The notes: generated by a model not told the origin, from the sequence alone. A stretch of 64,000 bases of DNA from SIG307 sp964545045 (GCA_964545045.1 CAZJEN010000019.1:1-64000); one strand, 5' to 3'; positions 49,506 to 59,012 are shown, counted from the stretch's first letter. Numbers and translations are program-made.

Positions 49506-52441
49506 TGGCCCAGGAGTTTTTCTTACAACGCCCATCAGTAACCCCAACAATCTATGTTTATAACCTCCCGCAAGTAACTACCCACAAAGGCTATGTAAAG
49601 GTTGGCTATACTGACCGTGACGCAGAAACACGTATCAATGAGCAGATGCATACCAGTGGCCTAAAAGCCAACATTCTTTATACGGAATCTGCAATGTGTT
49701 CCGACGGTTCCGTTTTTACTGACAAAGAGGTACATCGTGTTTTGCGTCGTAAAGGCTTCCGTCAGATGAATGAGGGCAATGACCGGAATGAATGGTTTAA
49801 GTGTACAGTGGCAGATGTCAAGGCGGCGATTGTGGAGTTAAAGGAAGGTATTATTACGGAAGCCAGTCGTACCGCTACATTTAAAATGCGTCCGGAGCAA
49901 CATCATGCTGTAAATCGTACAATGGAGTATTATGCATATGCAGCGAAGGAAGAACCGGGCAGGCCGCCGAAGTTCCTTTGGAACGCAAAGATGCGTTTTG
50001 GTAAGACCTTCGCAGCGTATCAGCTTGCAAAGAAGATGGACTTTAAGCGTATCCTTGTTTTGACTTTTAAACCTGCGGTGGAATCTGCATGGCGCGAGGA
50101 TTTGATGACCCATGTAGACTTTGATGGCTGGCAGTTTATTTCCAATAAGGATGCTGCCGGAAATCATGTGAACATTGATCGTGAGTATATTTATGCGGAT
50201 AAAAAGAGACCGATTGTGGTGTTCGGTTCTTTTCAGGATTTGTTAGGAACAAATGAAGCAGGAGGCATCAAAGCCAAGAATGAGTTCATTCATTCGGATA
50301 ATTGGGATCTCGTGATTTTTGATGAATATCATTTCGGTGCCTGGCGTGAAAATGCAAGAAAGTTGTTCGAAAATCCGGATGAAGAAGAAACGGCAGATTT
50401 TGATGTTGAGAAGTACGGTTTGGAAGAAGCAGGAAACGCTTACAATGAGACGTTTTTGCCAATCACAACCGGTCACTATTTGTTCCTGTCGGGCACACCG
50501 TTCCGCGCGATCAACAGTGGCGAGTTTATTGAGGACCAGATTTATAACTGGACGTATTCCGATGAACAGCGTGCAAAAGAAACCTGGGTGGGTTCTAACA
50601 ATCCATACGCCGCATTACCTCGTATGGTGATGCTTACCTATCGTATTCCGGACAGCATTCGTCAGATTGCTATGCAGGGGGAATTTAACGAATTTGACCT
50701 TAATGTATTCTTTTCGGCAAAAGGCAAGGGTGACGAGGCGAAGTTTGTATATGAAAATGAAGTACAGAAGTGGCTTGATCTTATCCGCGGTTCTTATCTG
50801 CCGTCTAATATCGACGATATGAAGCTGGGACAGGATAAACGTCCTCCGATGCCGTATTCCGATACTCGTTTACTGAATGTGCTGTCACATACACTTTGGT
50901 TTTTGCCGAATGTTGCATCTTGTCAGGCAATGTACAATTTGATGATGCAGAAGCAGAATGCATGGTTCAATCAGCGTTATACGATTAACGTTTGCGCCGG
51001 GACCAGAGCCGGTATCGGTTTGGATGCGCTTGTTCCTGTGCAGCGTTCTATGGGAGACCCGCTTGTAACGCAGACCATTACCTTGTCTTGCGGTAAGTTG
51101 ACAACCGGTGTTACCGTTAGGCCTTGGACCGGAGTTTTTATGCTGCGTAATCTGAAAAGTCCCGAAACCTATTTCCAGACTGCATTCCGTGTACAGTCTC
51201 CGTGGGAAATTACGGATGAGTCCGGGAATCGTCAGATTATGAAGCAGGAGTGTTATGTGTTTGATTTTGCGTTGGACCGTGCGCTTCGCCAAATTTCCGA
51301 TTATAGTTGCCGCTTGGATGTAAGGGAATCCAATCCGGAAAAGAAGGTTGCAGAATTTATCAGCTTCCTTCCGGTACTTGCTTATGACGGAAGCAGTATG
51401 CACCAAATCAGTGCGCAGGATATTTTGGATATTGCTATGGCAGGTACGTCTGCAACACTTCTTGCAAAGCGTTGGGAGTCTGCGTTGCTGGTTAATGTAG
51501 ATAATGATACGCTTACCCGTCTGATGGCTAGTAAGGAGGCAATGAATGCGCTTATGAATATTGAGGGCTTCCGTTCTCTGAACCAGGATATTCAGACCAT
51601 TATTAATAAGTCCGAAGCAGTTAAGAAAGCCAAAAAGGACGGCGGAGAAAAGACACAGAAAGAAAAGAAGGAACTTACCGAGCAGGAAAAAGAATATAAG
51701 TCCATGCGTAAGAAGATTCAGGAAAAGCTGATTAAATTTGCTACCCGTGTTCCGATATTTATGTATCTTACGGATTATCGTGAACGTTCCTTAAGGGATG
51801 TGATTACACAACTTGAACCGGGGCTCTTTAAAAAGGTTACCGGTTTGGATGTGAAGGATTTTGAATTGTTGTGCTCTCTCGGGGTGTTCAATGCAAACCT
51901 GATGAACGATGCTATTTTTAAATTTAAGCGTTATGAAGACTCCAGTCTTTCTTATACCGGTATCGATAAACACAAGGATAAGGATGTCGGCGGTTGGGAT
52001 ACCGTAATTAAACGAGAGGAGTATGACAGGCTTTTTTATAACCAGCAGGCGACAATGGAACAGCCGGCGATTTTTGAAGTACCGGTTGCGGCAGAAGACG
52101 TCCCGGTTTCGGAAAGAAAACCGGCGGGAAGTCAGAGAAGCGTTTCGGTAAGTTCCGAACCACAGGCAAAGTCCGGAGAACTGCGATTGATTACCGCGCA
52201 GTATGGAGTGAAGTCGCCTGTATATGCAATGAAGGTGGCGGATGAACCGTCGGAGTACGGAGTATCCGAGGTGCCGAAGATTAAGAGAGGGGACCAGGTA
52301 ATACATAAGACCTTCGGAGAAGGTACCATTACCGGAATCGACAAGGCACAGACGCATATTCGTGTTACATTTGCCGTGGGGGAAAAGATGTTTATCTATC
52401 CGGAAGCATTTGAAAAAGGATTTCTTGTTTTAAAGGAGTAA
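49505..52441 (+). CDS. GIY-YIG (T5orf172-like) nuclease-SF2 helicase restriction protein
   Basis: The 978-residue protein has an N-terminal GIY-YIG-type domain (~10-115: YVYNLPQVTTHKGYVKVGYT, Arg and Glu of TRINEQ and FTDKEVH, NEWFK). An SF2 helicase core follows, with Walker A KMRFGKT (~162-168), DEYH at 273-276, LSGTPFRA, and a motif VI-like FQTAFRVQSPW. Then come a helical region, a Lys/Glu linker (~705-730) and a C-terminal Tudor/SH3-like segment (VIHKTFGEGTITGIDKA) resembling the UvrD/PcrA tail. As third gene of the operon it is the likely restriction component, translocating DNA and cutting with the GIY-YIG domain. Confidence 0.82.
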   Translation: MAQEFFLQRPSVTPTIYVYNLPQVTTHKGYVKVGYTDRDAETRINEQMHTSGLKANILYTESAMCSDGSVFTDKEVHRVLRRKGFRQMNEGNDRNEWFKCTVADVKAAIVELKEGIITEASRTATFKMRPEQHHAVNRTMEYYAYAAKEEPGRPPKFLWNAKMRFGKTFAAYQLAKKMDFKRILVLTFKPAVESAWREDLMTHVDFDGWQFISNKDAAGNHVNIDREYIYADKKRPIVVFGSFQDLLGTNEAGGIKAKNEFIHSDNWDLVIFDEYHFGAWRENARKLFENPDEEETADFDVEKYGLEEAGNAYNETFLPITTGHYLFLSGTPFRAINSGEFIEDQIYNWTYSDEQRAKETWVGSNNPYAALPRMVMLTYRIPDSIRQIAMQGEFNEFDLNVFFSAKGKGDEAKFVYENEVQKWLDLIRGSYLPSNIDDMKLGQDKRPPMPYSDTRLLNVLSHTLWFLPNVASCQAMYNLMMQKQNAWFNQRYTINVCAGTRAGIGLDALVPVQRSMGDPLVTQTITLSCGKLTTGVTVRPWTGVFMLRNLKSPETYFQTAFRVQSPWEITDESGNRQIMKQECYVFDFALDRALRQISDYSCRLDVRESNPEKKVAEFISFLPVLAYDGSSMHQISAQDILDIAMAGTSATLLAKRWESALLVNVDNDTLTRLMASKEAMNALMNIEGFRSLNQDIQTIINKSEAVKKAKKDGGEKTQKEKKELTEQEKEYKSMRKKIQEKLIKFATRVPIFMYLTDYRERSLRDVITQLEPGLFKKVTGLDVKDFELLCSLGVFNANLMNDAIFKFKRYEDSSLSYTGIDKHKDKDVGGWDTVIKREEYDRLFYNQQATMEQPAIFEVPVAAEDVPVSERKPAGSQRSVSVSSEPQAKSGELRLITAQYGVKSPVYAMKVADEPSEYGVSEVPKIKRGDQVIHKTFGEGTITGIDKAQTHIRVTFAVGEKMFIYPEAFEKGFLVLKE

Positions 52442-52463
52442 TCTATACAAGATAAAGTTTCGG

Positions 52464-52492
52464 TTGCTTTTTATTAGAAAGCATGCTATAAT
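52464..52492 (+). promoter_or_regulatory. Antisense RNA promoter, module C
   Basis: TTGCTT (52464-52469), 17-bp spacer, TATAAT (52487-52492). Confidence 0.7.
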
Positions 52493-52499
52493 AAAACAA

Positions 52500-52591
52500 A
52501 GAAAGTGCTACCGATAGAACGGTTGCCCTGAAATTTGACGAATTACAAAAAAGTAACGGTCAGCTTACCAGGCGAGGACCGTTACTTTTTT
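52500..52591 (+). ncRNA. Candidate antisense RNA antitoxin, module C
   Basis: The ~92-nt RNA has 5' AAGTGCTACCGATAGAACGG, nearly identical to module B. Its terminator stem AAAAGTAACGGTC/GACCGTTACTTTT is flanked by A and T runs. Relative to module B the pair T-A has become G-C in the stem, a compensatory change that supports the structure. Confidence 0.65.
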
Positions 52592-52689
52592 GCGTTTTTA
52601 CCATTGGCATAACCTAACTTGTAGGCTGCACCGCAGGCGATACTTACAATAGCAATCAAATAGTACACAGATTCTATAGTTAAATACAT
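52582..52689 (-). CDS. Small hydrophobic toxin, module C (35 aa)
   Basis: The peptide matches that of module B except Ala28 (start MYLTIESVYYLIAIVSIACG). The same GGGAGG RBS, conserved 5' UTR and bidirectional terminator are present. Promoter TTGACA-N17-TATAAT on the minus strand (complement of 52846-52818). It lies immediately after the RM operon, oriented against it. Confidence 0.72.
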   Translation of the reverse strand: MYLTIESVYYLIAIVSIACGAAYKLGYANGKNAKK

Positions 52690-52817
52690 AAGCGCAAAAA
52701 CCTCCCTTTTACATGTTTCCAAAGGTGAGTACCTATGGATGAAGCATCTATGTAAACAGAGCTTGTACTCTCTGGGGGAGGGCAACCGTCCTACCGTACT
52801 TAGTAGCACTTTAGTAC

Positions 52818-52846
52818 ATTATAGGTCGTAGGATAATAGATGTCAA
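52818..52846 (-). promoter_or_regulatory. Toxin promoter, module C
   Basis: Minus-strand TTGACA (complement of 52841-52846), 17-bp spacer, TATAAT (complement of 52818-52823). Confidence 0.75.
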
Positions 52847-52881
52847 TCGAACAAATTATTAAAATTATTTCACCTTACCAC

Positions 52882-52951
52882 TTGACAAATGTTTCTTGTG
52901 GTGTTATTTTATAGACACAAGGTATTAGCACTCCATCGAGTTGAGTGCTAA
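52882..52951 (+). promoter_or_regulatory. hrcA-dnaK operon promoter with CIRCE operator
   Basis: TTGACA (52882-52887)-N17-TATTTT (52905-52910), then a perfect CIRCE, TTAGCACTC-N9-GAGTGCTAA (52925-52951), in the transcribed leader. HrcA binds it to repress the operon. Confidence 0.95.
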
Positions 52952-52976
52952 CAAAGTAAAAAGGACACCGCGTAGC

Positions 52977-54038
52977 ATGGAAACCAAGGAGAAGGGGAAC
53001 AGGAGGGAACCGGTGGAATTAGACGAGAGAAAACTTAAGATTTTACAAGCGATTATCAAGAACTACCTTGAAACCGGTGAGCCGGTAGGCTCCCGTACCA
53101 TTTCGAAGTTTACGGATTTGAATTTAAGCTCCGCTACCATTCGAAATGAAATGTCCGATTTGGAAGAGTTAGGCTACATCGTACAGCCTCATACTTCCGC
53201 AGGCCGCATTCCTTCCGATAAGGGCTATCGTCTTTATGTGGACACCATGATGCAGAGCCGCATGCAGGAAGTGGAGCAGATGTGGGACGCTCTGAACGAC
53301 AAGGCGGATAAGATGGAGACCCTGCTTCAGCAGGTGGCAAAGCTGTTGGCGGTAAATACCAACTATGCGACACTGGTGACCGGACCGCAGTACCGCAGCC
53401 GGAAAGTGAAGTTTATCCAGCTGACGGATGTGGATGAGACCCAGCTTCTGGCGGTCATCGTTCTGGAAGGCAACATCGTAAAGAACAAGATGCTTCCTCT
53501 GGCAGCAGGCCTTGGTAAAGAAGATATCTTAAAGTTGAATATAGTATTGAACACCTACCTGACGGGCTTGGATATGTCCGAGATTAACCTTTCGGTGATC
53601 GCAAAGCTGAAGGAGCAGGCAGGGGGGCTCGGAAATGTGATTTCTGAGTTGTTGGATGCCATCGCGCAGGCCATCAGCGAAGAAGAGGACATCCCGGTTT
53701 ACACCAGCGGAGCAACGAATATTTTAAAGTATCCGGAGCTTTCCGACAATCACGTTGCCAGCGATTTGCTTTATGAGCTGGAGGAAAAGAAGTACTTGAC
53801 GGAGCTTTTAAACGAGAACAGCGAAGAGCACGGCATTCAGGTGTATATCGGTCAGGAGACCTCGGTGGAGTCCATGAAGGATTGTTCCGTGGTGACCGCC
53901 ACCTATGAGATAGAGGACGGTATTTACGGCCGTATCGGTATTGTAGGTCCGAAGCGTATGGATTACGAAAAGGTGGTAGGTACGCTGCAAACCTTAAAGA
54001 GTCAGTTAGATGATATTTTTAAGAAGAATAAAGAGTAA
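52977..54038 (+). CDS. hrcA: Heat-inducible transcription repressor HrcA
   Basis: The 353-residue protein has an N-terminal winged helix (ELDERKLKILQAIIKNYLET, GSRTISK, SSATIRNEMSDLEELGYI, HTSAGRIPSDKGYR) followed by the GAF-like and dimerisation domains. It represses the hrcA-dnaK operon through CIRCE and requires GroEL for activity in relatives. The start is ATG 52977; a TTG at 52941 would lie within CIRCE. Confidence 0.95.
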   Translation: METKEKGNRREPVELDERKLKILQAIIKNYLETGEPVGSRTISKFTDLNLSSATIRNEMSDLEELGYIVQPHTSAGRIPSDKGYRLYVDTMMQSRMQEVEQMWDALNDKADKMETLLQQVAKLLAVNTNYATLVTGPQYRSRKVKFIQLTDVDETQLLAVIVLEGNIVKNKMLPLAAGLGKEDILKLNIVLNTYLTGLDMSEINLSVIAKLKEQAGGLGNVISELLDAIAQAISEEEDIPVYTSGATNILKYPELSDNHVASDLLYELEEKKYLTELLNENSEEHGIQVYIGQETSVESMKDCSVVTATYEIEDGIYGRIGIVGPKRMDYEKVVGTLQTLKSQLDDIFKKNKE

Positions 54039-54056
54039 CGAAGAAAGGTGAAGAAA

Positions 54057-54677
54057 ATGGCAGAGCAGGAAGTGAAAAATCCGGACGAGACCATGGAAGA
54101 GGCAGTAGAAGAAACCATGGAAACTCAGGCGGAAGAAACGGTTGCCGAAGAGACGGAAGAGACCGTAGAGACTGCGGAAGCAGAGGCTACCGAGGGAGCC
54201 AAAGAGGGCAAGGGCCTTTTTAAGAAGAAGGAAAAGAAAGATAAGAGAGACGAGCAGATTGCGGAGTTAAACGATAAGGTGCTTCGTCAGATGGCAGAGT
54301 TTGAGAATTTCAGAAAGCGTACCGAGAAGGAAAAGGCGGCAATGTTTGAAATCGGTGCAAAGAGCATCGTAGAAAAGCTTCTTCCGGTCATCGATAACTT
54401 TGAACGCGGACTGGCTGCACTTTCCGAAGAGGAGAGAAACGGGGCATTCGCACAGGGCATCGAAAAGATTTACAAGCAGCTTCTGACGGAGCTTGCGGAA
54501 GCAGGTGTTACGCCGATTGAGGCGGTAGGCAAAGAGTTCAATCCGGATTTTCATAATGCGGTTATGCACATAGAAGATGAAAATCTTGGTGAGAATATAG
54601 TGGCAGAGGAGTTCCAGAAGGGTTACATGTATAAGGATTCCGTGGTACGTCACAGTATGGTAAAGGTAGCCAACTAA
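54057..54677 (+). CDS. grpE: Nucleotide exchange factor GrpE
   Basis: The 206-residue protein has a long acidic, disordered N-terminus (~1-50) and a Lys-rich stretch, followed by the GrpE coiled coil (QIAELNDKVLRQMAEFENFR) and C-terminal beta domain (FNPDFHNAVMHIEDENLGEN, YKDSVVRHSMVKV). It exchanges ADP on DnaK. The ATG at 54057 is favoured over an in-frame GTG at 54048, with GAAAGGTGA upstream. Confidence 0.95.
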   Translation: MAEQEVKNPDETMEEAVEETMETQAEETVAEETEETVETAEAEATEGAKEGKGLFKKKEKKDKRDEQIAELNDKVLRQMAEFENFRKRTEKEKAAMFEIGAKSIVEKLLPVIDNFERGLAALSEEERNGAFAQGIEKIYKQLLTELAEAGVTPIEAVGKEFNPDFHNAVMHIEDENLGENIVAEEFQKGYMYKDSVVRHSMVKVAN

Positions 54678-54702
54678 AATATTTATATAGGAGGAAAAAG
54701 AC

Positions 54703-56568
54703 ATGGGAAAGATTATTGGTATTGACTTAGGTACAACAAACTCCTGCGTAGCCGTTATGGAAGGCGGTAAGCCGGTAGTTATCACCAACACGGAGGGTAT
54801 CAGAACCACCCCGTCCGTATTGGCATTCACAAAGAACGGAGAGCGTATTGTAGGTGAGGCTGCAAAGCGTCAGGCGGTAACCAACTCCGACAAGACGATT
54901 TCTTCTATTAAGCGTCACATGGGTACCGACTACAGAGTAACCATTGATGATAAGAAGTATTCTCCGCAGGAAATTTCCGCATTCATTTTGCAGAAGTTAA
55001 AGGCAGACGCTGAGAGCTATCTCGGTGAGAAGGTTACCGAGGCGGTTATTACCGTTCCGGCATACTTCAACGACGCACAGCGTCAGGCAACCAAGGACGC
55101 AGGTAAGATTGCGGGCCTTGAAGTAAAGCGTATCATCAACGAGCCGACCGCAGCAGCACTTGCATACGGTCTTGACAATGAAAAAGAGCAGAAGATTATG
55201 GTATACGACCTCGGCGGCGGTACCTTCGACGTATCCATCATCGAAATCGGTGACGGCGTTATCGAAGTACTTGCTACCTCCGGTGACAACCGCCTCGGTG
55301 GTGACGACTTCGATGAGAGAGTAACCAGATACTTCATCGACGAGTTCAAGAAGGCAGAAGGTGTAGACCTTTCCTTAGATAAGATGGCTCTTCAGAGATT
55401 AAAGGAAGCTGCGGAGAAGGCGAAGAAGGAGCTTTCTTCCCAGATGACCACCAACATCAACCTTCCGTTCATTACTGCAACCGCAGAGGGACCGAAGCAT
55501 TTCGATATGAACTTAACCAGAGCGAAGTTCGACGAGTTAACTCACGACTTAGTTGAGAGAACCGCGATTCCGGTACAGAACGCATTAAAGGATGCTGGCC
55601 TGAATGCTTCCGAGCTCGGTAAGGTACTCCTTGTCGGTGGTTCTACCCGTATTCCGGCAGTACAGGATAAGGTAAAGCAGCTCACCGGTCACGAGCCGAA
55701 TAAGAGCTTAAACCCGGATGAGTGTGTAGCAATCGGTGCTTCCATTCAGGGTGGTAAGCTTGCAGGCGATGCAGGTGCAGGCGATATCCTTCTCCTTGAC
55801 GTAACCCCGCTTTCTCTTTCCATTGAGACCATGGGCGGTGTTGCTACCAGATTAATTGAGAGAAATACTACCATTCCGACCAGAAAGAGTCAGATTTTCT
55901 CCACTGCAGCCGACAATCAGAGCGCAGTAGATATTAATGTTGTTCAGGGTGAGCGTCAGTTCGCGAAGGACAACAAGAGTCTCGGCCAATTCCGTCTCGA
56001 CGGTATTCCGCCGGCAAGAAGAGGTGTTCCGCAGATCGAGGTTACCTTCGATATCGACGCAAACGGTATCGTAAACGTATCAGCAAAGGATCTGGGAACC
56101 GGCAGAGAGCAGCATATCACCATTACCGCAGGCTCCAACCTTTCCGATGCAGACATCGATAAGGCAGTAAGAGAAGCTGCTGAGTACGAGGCACAGGATA
56201 AGAAGCGTAAGGAAGCAGTTGAGGTTCGCAATGATGCAGATTCTATGGTATTCCAGACCGAGAAGGCTCTTGCGGATGTAGGCGATAAGATTTCTGCTGA
56301 GGATAAGAGCGCGGTTGAAGCTGACCTTGCTCACTTAAAGGAGCTTGTTGAGAAGAGTAATCCGGAAGTGATGTCTGAAGGCGAAGTAGAAGACATCAAG
56401 GCTGCAAAGGAAAAGCTGATGACCAGTGCACAGTCTCTCTTCACTAAGATGTACGAGCAGATGCAGGGCGCAGGTGCAGGCCCGGATATGGGTGCGGCAG
56501 GTCCGGATATGGGAAGTGCGAACGGCCCGGCTGATGATGTTGTGGATGCAGACTACCGTGAGGTATAA
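54703..56568 (+). CDS. dnaK: Molecular chaperone DnaK (Hsp70)
   Basis: The 621-residue protein has GIDLGTTNSCVAVMEGG, DAQRQATKDAGKIAGLEVKR, VYDLGGGTFDVSII, LVGGSTRIPAVQ, the DVTPLSLSIETMGG linker and substrate-binding domain, and ends in a Gly/Ala-rich tail with DDVVDADYREV. It has an AGGAGG RBS. This is the Gram-positive type, lacking the insertion of proteobacterial DnaK. It works with DnaJ and GrpE encoded in the same operon. Strong codon bias fits high expression. Confidence 0.97.
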   Translation: MGKIIGIDLGTTNSCVAVMEGGKPVVITNTEGIRTTPSVLAFTKNGERIVGEAAKRQAVTNSDKTISSIKRHMGTDYRVTIDDKKYSPQEISAFILQKLKADAESYLGEKVTEAVITVPAYFNDAQRQATKDAGKIAGLEVKRIINEPTAAALAYGLDNEKEQKIMVYDLGGGTFDVSIIEIGDGVIEVLATSGDNRLGGDDFDERVTRYFIDEFKKAEGVDLSLDKMALQRLKEAAEKAKKELSSQMTTNINLPFITATAEGPKHFDMNLTRAKFDELTHDLVERTAIPVQNALKDAGLNASELGKVLLVGGSTRIPAVQDKVKQLTGHEPNKSLNPDECVAIGASIQGGKLAGDAGAGDILLLDVTPLSLSIETMGGVATRLIERNTTIPTRKSQIFSTAADNQSAVDINVVQGERQFAKDNKSLGQFRLDGIPPARRGVPQIEVTFDIDANGIVNVSAKDLGTGREQHITITAGSNLSDADIDKAVREAAEYEAQDKKRKEAVEVRNDADSMVFQTEKALADVGDKISAEDKSAVEADLAHLKELVEKSNPEVMSEGEVEDIKAAKEKLMTSAQSLFTKMYEQMQGAGAGPDMGAAGPDMGSANGPADDVVDADYREV

Positions 56569-56591
56569 TCCGGAATAAGGATTTCAATGAC

Positions 56592-56624
56592 TATGGCGCA
56601 GGGGGAGAAGTTCCCCTGTGCCAT
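56592..56624 (+). terminator. Hairpin between dnaK and dnaJ
   Basis: TATGGC-CAGGGGGA pairs with TCCCCTG-GCCATA, but only AAAAGTG follows, with no T-tract. It is probably an mRNA-stabilising or partial-termination hairpin that lowers dnaJ relative to dnaK. Confidence 0.6.
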
Positions 56625-56686
56625 AAAAGTGTTTTAAGGAAGATGCACCTTCCCTACGGAAACGGTGTGAAACGGAGGAGTTTAAG

Positions 56687-57847
56687 ATGGCTGACAGTAA
56701 GCGGGACTACTATGAGGTCCTTGGCGTGTCTAAGACCGCCACGGACGATGAAATAAAGAAGGCGTACCGCCAGACGGCAAAGAAGTATCATCCGGATATG
56801 AACCCGGGGGATAAGGAAGCGGAGGCGAAGTTTAAGGAGGCTTCCGAAGCGTATGCGATTTTAAGTGATGCGGAGAAGAGAAGACAGTACGACCAGTTCG
56901 GTCACGCAGCCTTTGAACAGGGCGGTGGTGGCGGAGCCGGCGGCTTTGATTTCTCCGGCATGGATATGGGCGATATCTTCGGCGATATTTTCGGCGATTT
57001 ATTCGGTGGCGGCAGACGCAGCAGAGGCGGAAATACCGGTCCGCAGAAGGGAGCCAATGTCCGTACCGGCATTCGTATTACCTTTAACGAGGCGGTATTC
57101 GGTACCGAAAAGGAACTGGATTTGAATTTGAAAGATAAATGTGATACTTGTAGTGGCAGCGGTGCAAAGCCGGGAACCCAGAGCGAGACCTGTTCGAAAT
57201 GTGGCGGTAAGGGCCAGGTGGTATATACCCAGCAGTCCTTATTCGGTATGGTTCGTAATGTGCAGGCTTGTCCGGATTGTCGCGGTACCGGTAAGATTAT
57301 TAAGGAAAAGTGTCCGGATTGTTACGGCAACGGTTATGTAACGAAGCGGAAGAAGATTCAGGTGTCTGTTCCGGCAGGTATCGACCACGGTCAGAGCATC
57401 CGTATTCGCGGAAAGGGCGAGCCGGGAGTCAACGGCGGCGAGCAGGGTGATTTGCTTGTTGAGGTAGCGGTAAGCTCCCATCCGATTTTCCAACGTCAGG
57501 AGTACGATATCTACTCTACCGCGCCGATGTCCTTTACTCAGGCTGCCCTGGGGGGCGATGTGCGTATCAGTACCGTAGACGGCGATGTGTTATATACCAT
57601 TAAGCCGGGTACCCAGACCGATACGAAGATTCGTCTTCGCGGTAAGGGTGTTCCGACCCTTCGGAACAAGGATATTCGCGGTGACCATTATGTAACTTTA
57701 GTGGTACAGGTACCGTCGAAGCTGACCTCCGAGCAGAAGGAGCTTCTTGAAAAGTATGCGGAAGCCTCCGGCGAGCGTAACGATGACGGCGGCGATAAGA
57801 ACGACAGGGGCGGCAAAGGAAAGAAGTCGAAGTTTTTCGGAAAGTAA
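56687..57847 (+). CDS. dnaJ: Co-chaperone DnaJ (type I)
   Basis: The 386-residue protein has a J domain with the HPD motif (KKYHPDMNP), a Gly/Phe-rich region (~80-125), four CxxCxGxG zinc repeats (CDTCSGSG, CSKCGGKG, CPDCRGTG, CPDCYGNG) and C-terminal substrate-binding domains. A charged tail ends in GGKGKKSKFFGK. It has a GGAGG RBS and is the last gene of the HrcA operon. Confidence 0.97.
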   Translation: MADSKRDYYEVLGVSKTATDDEIKKAYRQTAKKYHPDMNPGDKEAEAKFKEASEAYAILSDAEKRRQYDQFGHAAFEQGGGGGAGGFDFSGMDMGDIFGDIFGDLFGGGRRSRGGNTGPQKGANVRTGIRITFNEAVFGTEKELDLNLKDKCDTCSGSGAKPGTQSETCSKCGGKGQVVYTQQSLFGMVRNVQACPDCRGTGKIIKEKCPDCYGNGYVTKRKKIQVSVPAGIDHGQSIRIRGKGEPGVNGGEQGDLLVEVAVSSHPIFQRQEYDIYSTAPMSFTQAALGGDVRISTVDGDVLYTIKPGTQTDTKIRLRGKGVPTLRNKDIRGDHYVTLVVQVPSKLTSEQKELLEKYAEASGERNDDGGDKNDRGGKGKKSKFFGK

Positions 57848-57857
57848 AAAGAAAATC

Positions 57858-57897
57858 GGAACCGGGAGAAGACGAACTTTCCCGGTTCTTTTCTTTT
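57858..57897 (+). terminator. Terminator of the heat-shock operon
   Basis: GGAACCGGGA and TCCCGGTTC form a stem, followed by TTTTCTTTT. Confidence 0.85.
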
Positions 57898-58010
57898 GGC
57901 GGAAGAGGTTGGAATCCGGCGCCGTGAAATGTGTTTTGATTGAATAGTTGGAGGAAGTATGGTATACTAACCACAAAACGGCATTTCGGAAAAGATAAAG
58001 GAGACAGACT

Positions 58011-59012
58011 ATGAAGTGGATTAAGATGGAGATGAAGACAACCACGGAGGCAGTAGATTTAGTGAGTGTGATGCTTGCCGACCTTGGCGTGGAAGGAATC
58101 GAAATTTCGGATTTTGTTCCGCTTTCCGAGGAGGACAAGCAGAAGATGTTTATTGATATTTTGCCGGAGCTTCCGGAGGACGACGGCAGCGCGGTGGTAA
58201 ATTTTTATTTGGATACCGATACGGATATCGAGGCGTTAAAGGCGAACATTGCGGTAGAACTTTCCGAACTTCGTCAGTTTGTGGATGTGGGAAGCGGCGA
58301 GCTTTCTGTATCCGAAACTGAGGATAAGGACTGGATTAACAACTGGAAGGAGTTCTTTAAGCCGTTCCGTGTGGATGACAGCATTGTGATTAAGCCGACC
58401 TGGGAAGAGTTGACGGAGAAAAAGGACGGTGACCTTGTGGTGGAAATCGATCCGGGCACTGCTTTCGGTACCGGTGCTCACGAGACCACAAAGCTTTGTA
58501 TCTGGAACTTAAAGAAGTATTTAAAGAAGGGTGACACTGTATTTGATGTAGGTTGCGGAAGCGGTATTCTCTCCATCATCTCCATGATGTTAGGTGCGGA
58601 TTATGCGGCGGCCGTGGATATCGATCCGATTGCGGTAGGCGTAACCGCGGAGAATGCGGAAGTGAATAAGCTGGCGGCTACGGTATGTGAAAAGGACGAG
58701 AAGGGCCTGCCGGTATTTACCGGAAAGAGCGGTCTGATTGAAGTGTCTGACGGAAATGTTATCGGAGATGCAGCGATGCGCGAAGCGGTCGGTCTCGGAA
58801 AATACGATATCGTGGTAGCAAATATTTTGGCCGATGTGATTATTCCGTTGTCCGGTGTGGCTCGTGAGTTTATGAAGCCGGGAGCCTTGTTTATCAGCTC
58901 CGGTATCATTAACATGAAGCAGGAAGCGGTAGAAGCGGCATTAAAGGAAAACGGTTTTGAAATCGTGGAGATTGTAACCCAGGGAGATTGGGTGTCTATC
59001 GTGGCGAAGTAG
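58011..59012 (+). CDS. prmA: Ribosomal protein L11 methyltransferase PrmA
   Basis: The 333-residue protein has an N-terminal L11-recognition domain (~1-100, KWIKMEMKTTTEAVDLVSVM) and a methyltransferase domain (DPGTAFGTGAHETTKLC, FDVGCGSGILSIISMMLGA, VVANILADVIIPLSG). It trimethylates L11. An extra loop (~225-260, EKDEKGLPVFTGKSGLIEVS) lengthens it slightly over typical members. An extended -10 (TGGTATACT, 57960-57968) may start its operon, which runs into rsmE 14 bp later, the usual pairing. Confidence 0.95.
   Translation: MKWIKMEMKTTTEAVDLVSVMLADLGVEGIEISDFVPLSEEDKQKMFIDILPELPEDDGSAVVNFYLDTDTDIEALKANIAVELSELRQFVDVGSGELSVSETEDKDWINNWKEFFKPFRVDDSIVIKPTWEELTEKKDGDLVVEIDPGTAFGTGAHETTKLCIWNLKKYLKKGDTVFDVGCGSGILSIISMMLGADYAAAVDIDPIAVGVTAENAEVNKLAATVCEKDEKGLPVFTGKSGLIEVSDGNVIGDAAMREAVGLGKYDIVVANILADVIIPLSGVAREFMKPGALFISSGIINMKQEAVEAALKENGFEIVEIVTQGDWVSIVAK

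Noticed and set aside
52941..52976. TTG start extending HrcA into the CIRCE element
   Set aside because: It would place coding sequence in the operator half-site; the ATG at 52977 fits HrcA family starts.
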